Shown here one piece after another: positions 11,501 through 21,989 of a stretch of DNA of 64,000 nucleotides. This DNA comes from Aradus depressus. Its lineage: Eukaryota > Arthropoda > Insecta > Hemiptera > Aradidae. The notes beneath the pieces were generated by a model. It did not search any database, was not told the origin of the DNA, and was given only the letters and a program-made list of their open reading frames with translations. The stretch covers positions 10,467,079 to 10,531,078 of the forward strand of contig OY759215.1 in assembly GCA_963662175.1 (NCBI GenBank), written 5' to 3'. Every line of letters begins with the position of its first letter. The first letter of the stretch is position 1. The translations under genes and the position numbers were made by a program.

Positions 11501-14500
11501 GAGCCAAGTACCGTTGTGTCAAACTGGTGCGGCTTGTCGGAATGATGCTCATTGTATTCGTACAACAGAAACATATCCACCATCTGAGGAACGTCTCTTC
11601 TGATACTGTAGGAACTGGCATTATGGGCAAAATGGTTAGTAGCCCTTTCAAACTAACTTTTATTGCAATTCAATTTATTCTAGCCACCCCGTCCGCCCGC
11701 ATAGCAAGAAGAAAAAATTCCGAATATGTCCATTTGTTCTCATCCAACCCCAACTATACCTATGATCTAAATAACTTGTTACGATTCTAGAATTATGCAT
11801 CTTGTTCAAAACCTTGTCTATTGTAAAGCAAAACTTGTAATGTGTTTTGTATAAAATGTCAGTTTGCTGCACCATTTAAATTTGTTTTCGTGTGGCGCAA
11901 TTCATGAAGATGAATGACTCAGTATCAAAGACAGTGAAAGAACTATTAACACATTTACTCTTTTCAGAAGGGCTGTCGTGATGGCTATGGAGTTTTTTTT
12001 ATATGGGGTTACCTTAAAGACGAGATTTAAGAGAATAATAATCTAATATCTTGTGTTGAATAATGGTAGCTATGTATTGTACCAACATGTTCTAACATTC
12101 AACGTCAAGTTCTTATGACGTAACACGTAAAGAAGCGATCAGTGTGCAGTCACATGGAGGACAATTTAACAATTTCAGTTGTTGAAAACAAAAAAGGTTC
12201 ATTAATGTTAACTAAAAATCTCAGCACTATTTGGACTGTATCTTTTGATTGTCTTAACCGATTTAAAAAATGTTTTCGTCATTGTTTTCAAAATTCATAG
12301 CTACTTACCAACGATACCCATAAAAGTGTCGTGTCATTGAAAAAAAAAAAATCAGCATTGCTTGAAATAATGCATACAAAAATGTACACTCCTGAAGAGC
12401 AATATTGAAGTATGAGAAATGGTTGAGTCACCTTATATATACGGTGCAATGAGCAAAATAGACAGGGTGACGTATTTGGTGAAACATTTTAAGAGATGGT
12501 AGTACTCGTCAAAGAAAACAAACAATTTCATATATATAAACCCTGGTCCGATTCTCGAATATTTCAGAGATACAACGTTTTTAAGTTTTTTAAATGTGAA
12601 ATAGGTTAGGTTAGGTCTATAACTAGCTCAAAGTTGACGCCATCGTTGGAATCTATGTAAAATTTCCTATTAAAAACATGCAACATCCCTCTGCATTAAC
12701 GTATGTTTTGTAGCCCCTGGTGTGCAGTATAGGGGAAGTTATGAAATCGATGGGAAATACTGTATTGTTTTCAATCGAATTTCATGATTTCGACCCTCGT
12801 ATATTTTAACTGAACCTTAAATTCCCAGTCGGCGGTGAATCACCGGCATTGTACTTCCCACCTCGAATTATTTATAATTAATCAAGTTTTTGCTCTCCCT
12901 ATAAACTCTTCTCCACTTCAGCCAGGGGCTTCCCAATCCTCATATGAAATGTCGCGTCAATAGATTCATTGTAACTTTACAGAAAATTGAAGAAAAAAGA
13001 TAAAATATAGAAACATTTTGTTCTGATTTTGTATTCTCTTCCCAGGGAAATAAAGGAGGAGTTTCTATTCGAATGGAAATTCACAGCACTTCTATTTGTT
13101 TTGTCAATGCACATTTGGCTGCACATGTTGAAGAATTTGAAAGGCGAAATCAAGATTTCAGAGACATCTATTCGAGAACCGCATTTCCTCTTCAGCCACC
13201 CAAAACCATCAAAGACCATGAGTGAGATTATTTTTGTCTTTTATTTTGCAAAAAAATAATAAATTACTTTTACTATTTTAACACATATATAAAATTGTTA
13301 ATTTAGAAATTGTTTGTTCACAGTCAGATCTATTGGTTAGGCGATCTTAACTACAGAATAACGGAATTGGATGTGAAAACTGTGAAAGATTACATAAACA
13401 ATGAGAACTACAAACCCATTTTGGAGTACGATCAGTTGACCAAGCAGTGTAGGCTTAGCACAGTGTTCCCTGGCTTTAAGGAAGGTGTTGTCAAATTTCG
13501 ACCAACTTATAAATATGACATGGGAACTGACAATTGGGACTCAAGGTAATTTTTTGGGGGTTCTGTAGTTTGAAGACTGTCTAAAAACTCCTATTAATGA
13601 TAATTTATGGTTTCCAGATTTACTTTGTGAAGCACCATCCTCTATTATTAGGAATAGATAATTAAAAATACACAATTTGTTCGTCAAACTTTACTATATT
13701 CTTAAATACTCAACTAGTTTCGCCGTTTCGTTTTTGGCATCAAGTCACTTACAAACTGACAGAGTTGGTATAGTTATGGAGAGGGACGGGGAATCCCTTG
13801 TTTTTGTTACCCTATACATTCCAATAAACAGATATTTACAAGATGATAATATGATAAGAAGAAATCTAATAAAGTGAAGATAACAGTAAAAGTGTTAGTA
13901 TTTATGTAGGTAGAACTCTTGAATTATATAAATGTAAAATAGAATTTAAAGTAAATAAAAACAAATAAAATATAATTCTACTTTATTTGTTTTTATTTAC
14001 TTCCACATATTCTTCTCCGAGTGTTTAGGAATATAGTGAAGTTTGACGAACAAATTGTGTATTTTTAATTATCAATTCACTGTTTTTTTTTAGTTATCTA
14101 TTCCTATTAATGAGTACATAGAACTTACATTATTGAAATTTGTAGATATAAATATTCAGGGAAAAATCAAATTACAAATACATAGCAGAGGAAAAAATAT
14201 GAGAGTATGGAACCCTTATCTCGCGAGGTCCGACTTTTACTTGACTAAATTTTTAGATTTTTCATTGCATATTTCAATTTTTTTTACTGAATATTACACC
14301 CTTTTTAATTGTAACGTGGTGGAAGAACGTATACGACACCCTATTGACGACTATTGGACGTCTATTTGCCCCCTCTCACCTCCTGATATTTGGCAAACTA
14401 TTGAACTAAATCACGAAGTTAAAAAAGGAGATATGTGTACACCAAAGGAAAAATTAATTGGGTAGAAAGGAAATATTAATTAAAAAATGATATAGTAATT

Positions 14501-17500
14501 TCAGGTGACGGGATTTAGGTATGATAATGGTGTAGCCATAGTGATAGTATGATATATTTCTCAGTAAAAGAGGATTTTCCTAGAATTTACTTGTACTTTT
14601 CATTGGCTTTTTGCCTAAAATGATTACTCATGATTACTCAGCGTCAAAACGTCGGAAATAAATAATATATATATAAATTTTTTTTATGGCACCTCTATTT
14701 TTGTTCTTTCTGGCAGCTTTACAATTGACTCGACCACCCTCTGACTTTTTTTCACTGTACTTTTTTATTTTGAAATTATTTATGCTGTGTCTCCTATTCT
14801 TGTTTAGTCGCTATTTGAATAGATTATATTTTGGTTTATTTGTAAGTGTTTATTAATTTTTGTTGGGATTTCAGTGAGAAGAACCGTGCACCGGCCTGGT
14901 GTGACAGAATACTTTGGAAAGGTGACTCAGTGCAACAAATAGAATATAGAAGTCATCCCATATTGAAGATCAGCGACCACAAACCTGTCAGCTCTCTCTT
15001 TGATGCCAAGGTACCTTTCTAATTTATTATATAATCTTGAGTTTGAATTTTAAAGACGGAGACATAATAATATTATGTATTTTACTTATTATATATTGAT
15101 GTTATAATATAATTCGGTAAACTATAATGTTTTCAGTTTATGTTTACTCCACAGAAATATAGGGACTGTCTACAAAACCGATGCTATGAAAATCTTCAAC
15201 AAGCTATATTAATCCCAAAAATCTTTTTGAAGCATGTAAATGAAATACAACTAGGATTAATCAAATATGTCAGAGAGAGTGTACTTAGACAACATTTTAT
15301 AGTAGAAGTCTTTAAATGATCATTTAAACAAAATTTCAGAAATTACCGTTGCAACTAATTCTCTTCTGTATCATATTTCTCTTAACTTATTAGACGTTCT
15401 ATTCCTCAAAACAGTTTTGCATTTTAAAATTGTCCATATGCAAAAACATTGTCTGCCCAATATTGAATAATTTTAAAGTTTGTAATTAAAAAGTACAAAT
15501 ATATTTCAGTTTAAAAAATTACAGCTTTGCGAACAAAATCTCTCTATTTCAACTCACTAAATTTCATAGTGCATAAATGCATATAATTGCATATTTGGGC
15601 CTTTTTCCAATTATTAACTTATTATTTTATTTATCTTGCGCATTTAAAATCGGAAATGACTTTTTTTTTGTATTTTAATTCATTAAAAACTAACCAAGGG
15701 TAGTTACTATAGGTTTGTGACTTTCCCAGGCAGCTGCGGGATGGTCAAAAAAATACATTGCAAAACAAATATAATATTGTCAATTTCGTGTCGATTAATT
15801 TATTACAACGATAGTTATCAGAGTTTTTGTGTTATAGCTTATTTAAACAATTATGTTTTTATAATATAAACTTTTTTTTTTGTATTTATTTATCTTAAGC
15901 CACAACTATGCGAAAAATGCACAACCAGCGGCTGGGCTGATATGTACTGTACAAACGTAATAAAAATAAAACAATAATAAAAATAAATATGACATGATAG
16001 GCTTGAGAAAGGAAAAACAGCCAGCGGTGAACCCTCATGGCATCACTTCATACCAGGAGATGTCTATGCCAAACTCTCTTTAATCTTCTTGGGGGATTGT
16101 GGGGTAAATTTGTATTTAAGATTTTGTGAACTTCCGGATTGGTCAAAAATAATAATGGATCCAACTGTCTTTTTCAGAACGCCTCACCGCTTCTTAGGGG
16201 ATTCCCTCAAATGTATCTTTACCATAAATATATCGGATTTATCCGTTTATAGGATAAGGGTAAAGTTGTGTTGGGGATCTCCTGGAATTTGAAGCTTTCA
16301 ACGAGACCCCCCTTCACAATATAGATTTCCATTTCTTTCCATTGTGATAGGATTTTCTTCTGATTCCTTCCTGATTTTCTTCTGTGAGTCGGAAAACATG
16401 TCTTTGGGACGGGATGGAGTACAATCCCCAGGGGATTAGAAGATTGAGATCCAGTTCTTTCTCTTCCAAAGCCCCTGGTCCTTCTTTCTTCTGACAATTT
16501 CGGATAACTTTTCTTATTAACCTGATTATGATATTTCGAATGAGCCTTATTTTGGTAAAATAAAAGAATAATTCTGCAGATTCATCGCGAAAAATCTCGT
16601 TCTTTGAATTCTTGAAGATAACGGGGTATTAGAATTATACCGTTGAAATCAAATATGTTTTCTTCTTCGCTACATGTTGAAATAAATTAAAATTTAGCCT
16701 AAATTTTCTTTTTATTAAATAAAAAGTTTATATCTGAAAACAAAATCATAGGGGCACAGTGAGCTAAGTTAACTGTCTTTCGGTGTGTTCTTTATTGAAC
16801 GTCTGCTAATGTGGTCCTTTGATTTTTAAATAAAAACTTGAAAAAAAAATTAATTCGTGGTAAAAGTTAGTTATTATGACTCATGCCCGGGCTTTAACTA
16901 CTAGGTCTATTGCCTACTACCAAAGCGCTCTTTCCTCACTCTGGTGGACATAGCCCGACTCTACGATGAGAATCCTAAATGCTGCCTACCCTAAATTTTT
17001 ATTCAACTAGGGGTCTTTAACGAGTAACTGACATCGTACATGCTCGGGACAATCGCTTAAAGTCCCATCCGAAGGACGTCGTGCTTAAGTTTATTTTACC
17101 TTCCAGATAAAATAAACGAAGGGCCACACACGGGTTTCGAACCCACGATCTTGAGCTCCTATAAGCAAGATGGCATACCACTGATCTACCGGCGCCCTCA
17201 CTAGTAAAATATGCGGTCATTAGATTCTGTTTTTTGAATTTTGAAATCTTGTAATGGTATTCGTCACGTCATTTTCTCATAAAGAGATCAGTTGACGGGG
17301 TTTCGGCGCTCTCTTCAACGAATTGCATGTCGATATAACCGAAAAAGAATATTAATATAGGTTATTTATTTAATCATCTTCCTCGTCCTCTTTTAATTTG
17401 ATAAAATAAAAAAATCCGTTCCGGATAACCGGGGGAGCGGATAAATAGTATTTAAAATTGGTGGAGTCGCACTAAATACCAATGCATGTCAACCGTTTTC

Positions 17501-20500
17501 CGTTTAAACTACTTTTTCTTATTGAAAGATTTCTCCCGATAAATTTATTCTTTGAAGCGGTTTCTCTCAGTATCTATAAACGTTTCTATTGTAAATAGGA
17601 AATAAATTGTCTGTATAATTTCTGATTATATAGATAACGTATCTTTTACATCCTTGTTGCCATTCGGCTCATAGTCATTCTGGTCATTCATTCTTACTTA
17701 TTCGCTTCTCGTATAGACCATTAACAAAATGGCCCCTGGAGCCTTTTGGACGTTAGGATTTTACGAATGAGAGGTAGTTGGAAGTTAGAATGGTTAACAC
17801 TAACTTTATGCAATATCCTTCCTTACAATTTTTATTATTTTCATTGACTCAATTTTTGTATTTTTCAGATCCGTATTATAGACGTCACAAAATACAGAAA
17901 AATCCATGAAGAAGTTATGAAGCGACTTGACAAATTAGAAAATGAGTTTTTGCCTCAAGTAACTGTTGAAACAACGGAGATAAATTTTGACACTGTTCAT
18001 TTTCTTGTGCCTCAGTCGAAAAATCTCATTGTAGCAAATACAGGGCAGGTATGTAAAGTAATTGTGTATTTAAATGTAAACTGCCACTTATCTACCTGTG
18101 CAATTTCAACAAAGTCACTTTTACCTAGCAGGATTGGATAGACCACCAAGACTACCAATGTGATGCTAGAAACTTTTATTTTATTTCAAATTGACAAAGA
18201 CATTTCGGATAAGGCGGACTTTACCAAATTTCCGTCTCTTTCCGTAACATATATCATTATATTACATTGTAGTCACACAATCATCAAATTTGTTTATGCT
18301 GTAAACATGCAGATAAAAAAATAGAAAAGTATCCGATGAATCATCTGCAATGTGAATAAATAAACTTTTTTTTCGCTCTCCCTATGATTCCAACTTAATA
18401 TTTGGTGGAAAATCAGTAGATGTCTTACTAAGAGACTAAATTTTGTGTTGATCCATTCATTACATCGACAGATTTAGGGGTTTTGTGAGGTAGGCCCCTT
18501 CTCTGATCCCCCACTTCCTTTTGACTGAAAATTAATAGGTCTCGTTCTTATGGGATTTTGGATTCAAATACAAAATTTCTTGCCGATACATTCGTTACTT
18601 GGGCAGTTATTTGGGTTTTTGGAGCCCTCCCCCCAGTCTCCACTTTCCCTTCGGCGCAATATCATTATGTGTCGTCGTTTTGTGGTTCTGGATACACTTC
18701 GTATCTGGATAATTTTCGTATCGATACAGTTATTTATCTGGCGTTCATCTTCATTGACAGAGGGCGCCGGTAGCTCAGTGGTATGCTTGCTTGCATTCTG
18801 AGCTCAAGAACGTGGGTTCAAAACCCGACCGAGGCCCTTGGTCTCGGCGGTGGTCCCGAGCTTGTACGATGTCAGGTACTCATTAAAGACCCCTGCCCTA
18901 GGTGAATACAAATTTAGGGTAGGCAAAATTTAGGACTCCCGCAGTAGAGTCGGGCTCATGTCCACCAGAGTCACGAAAGAGCGCTCTGGTGGTAGGCGAT
19001 ATGACCTCGTAGTTAAAGCCTGGGCATGAGTCATAAAACCTAACCTCTTCATAGACATACGGACAGGATATGTTTTTTTTTTCTTTTTTATGTTTGGAAT
19101 CAGGGGATCGGAAAACTTCTTTAATGTCAATGTTTTTCAGGTCCCTGTTAAGTTTGAATTTATAAAAAAACTGGACGATCCAAACTACTGTAAAGAATGG
19201 CTTAGCATATCTCCTTATCTGGGAGAAGTTATACCAGGTATATTGTTTTTGGTATTTTATTTTCTATATCATATCAGTTTTATTTATAATATTTATTTAA
19301 ACATTAATATTAACATATCTACAGGTGACAAATGTGAAATAAAAGTTGAAGTTAGAGTTGACAAAAAGTCGGCCTACAAGCTCAACTCTGGCCTAGATCA
19401 GCTCTATGACATCCTTGTACTCCACTTGGAAGGAGGAAAAGATATTTTTATTACTGTTACTGGTAAATATATAATATATATATTTCATTAAAAAAAATAT
19501 TCAGTTGTAAAATTCAGTCAAATCAAATTCATTAAATGTCCGAATACATATTTGCGATCTGTGTCGATATACTGGAACGCTAATAAAAAATAAATAAAAA
19601 CAAAGAACTTGTTTAACTAATATTGTCTAATTCCACAAAAATGTATACATATCGTGGTACCGGTTTCGGCTTCCGACAACATCCTCAGCACGAAGTTCAA
19701 AAGTGACATTTAAGTTTGCTAGGTTGCCATATTTGTACAATCCTCAGGATACCTAAAGCTGTGAACTCCCTGTCCCTCTTAAGTAATTCGACAGGGGGGG
19801 GGGGGGGGGGGGGGAATCAGTTTTAACTTAACGTAACATTCTGACTATTACAAATATTTAAGTTTTTAGTCTAAACATAAACATCAAGAAAGTAGGACAG
19901 TAAGAAATTTAAAAACTAAAGAATGGGGTTCATGGTAGAGTATAAAATATATATAAGAAATTATATTCTTCCATATTATGTCATATAGCCGTTATTTCTC
20001 TATATACTATGTTCTCTACTATGAACCCCTTATTTTATTTTTTTTTTAAATTTATTTTATATTTTCTTGTTTACGTTTATAGGCAGGGAATGACAGCCTT
20101 AGGTTATCCCATCAATCTAGCAAACTTAAATGTCACTTTTGAAATTTGTGCTGACGATGGTGTAAGCCGAAACAGATACACTAAATGTATATATGTATTC
20201 AGAGGACGCCGATAGCTCAGTGATATGTATGCTTGCTTACTGAACTCAAGATCGCGGGATCGAAATCCGGCCGAGGCTCTTATGTTTTTTATCTGGGAGG
20301 TGAAAGTTCCAAGCCTGTACGAGCCTAGGTACTCTTTAAATACACCTACCCTAAGTAAATACAAATTTAGGATTCCCATAGTAGAGTCGGGCTCATGTCC
20401 ACCAGAGCGACAAAAGAGCGCTCGGTTAGTAGGCGATATGACCTCGAAGTTAGAAGCCCGGGCATGAGTCACAATAACTAACTACAATATAAGTAAATCA

Positions 20501-21141
20501 TCCTTGCCAAATGTTTTGCCCCTTGAAACCACTAACTGATATTCTGCCTTTCCTCCTCAAAAGCTGCCAATGGTGCTCCGCCCCATGCTCCTGCCATTGC
20601 TTGGCTCCAGTTTCTATTTTTTTTACTGGTCTGCTTTTGCGAAGCATTGTAGTAATTTTCCGTTCTTCTGCAGTTAATGCAAAATAAATTTGAAACTGTG
20701 TATATAAAAAAAACATATTTTCCCTATGTGAAATGCACTTTAAAACAACGATTTTTCCTCAGGTTTGAGATTGGACAAGTATAACAGAAGTAATAGCGTG
20801 CAAAACAATACAAATGGACGAAGTCCACTAAAACGGATCTCCTAACCTTTATATTGTCTTATTTCACAAAAATATATACATAAAGTCTACTGGTATCGGC
20901 TTACGCCATCATCAGTACACATTTCAACAGTGACATTTAAGTTTGCTAGATTGTTGAAATTACCTAAGACTTCAATGCCCTGTCTCTAAAAAAAAATCAA
21001 TCTACCATTGGCAACCATTGTGGTAGGGGCTGAGGACCAGTTGGTTTTGTCAAGGGGTATACCGTTTTAATTTATTTTTAATGAGGTTATCACTAGACGG
21101 AATTTTATAACTGATATGATTCGTTTTTATGAGGATATCAG

Positions 21142-21197
<56 letters not shown>

Positions 21198-21913
21198 GCG
21201 GATACGAAACGGAGATCAGTTTTAGTGAACGTTATCAATGTTTGTTGTTTAAGGCGGTTTCAATCACGATTACAAACTTGAGAAAAAATAGTTTTTTAAT
21301 AGCGAATTTCACATCGGGAAAAAGTGGATTATCCCTGTGATCGGTATTCCACTGCAAAAAGCACACTTTAAGCTGTAAATAGAGGTAATAAAAAAACCTC
21401 CAATCCCAGTTCGGGCTGTAGGTCCATCAACACTGAATGAGAAGAGCGAGAATCATTTTTTTTAAAAAATCGCTTCTGGAATGCTTATTTTTCTGGACCT
21501 GGTTGGATTTTGTAGTAGGCTGGCATGCTCCTTGACAGCAAATATGCTTTACAGCAGGCCGAAAAAATCGAAACTATTTCTAAATTAGAATTATACAGGA
21601 TGATTGACTTTCAGGATCTAGTGCCTAGTCTTGTTACCCGTCTTGTCCTTTCCCACTTCAGTTCCTCTGTAAAGCGAATAGAGCTTATCTATAGTAATAA
21701 TTTCAAAGGTACATATGAAAGGAGCTGCTTTGGAACCTCTTTGGAAACGTTGGCGTACATAACTACTCCCATCAAAGAAATGTCTGCAGGCTTTCTCATT
21801 GATATGGTATGTATTTGTTTTATATTTCGTCTGTTGTCTATGGAATGTCTTTTTGAATTTAGCAACTCTACAGGTTTTAACAAAATTTAATATTATACCT
21901 TGAAATTATAACC

Positions 21914-21989
<76 letters not shown>

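Noticed and set aside
14133..14465. 110-codon ORF in an Ocrl intron
   Set aside because: No recognisable domain and it lies between two confident Ocrl exons. It could be repeat-derived, but nothing supports a gene.
18761..18840. tRNA gene
   Set aside because: The same head recurs in about ten copies followed by an identical non-tRNA body.
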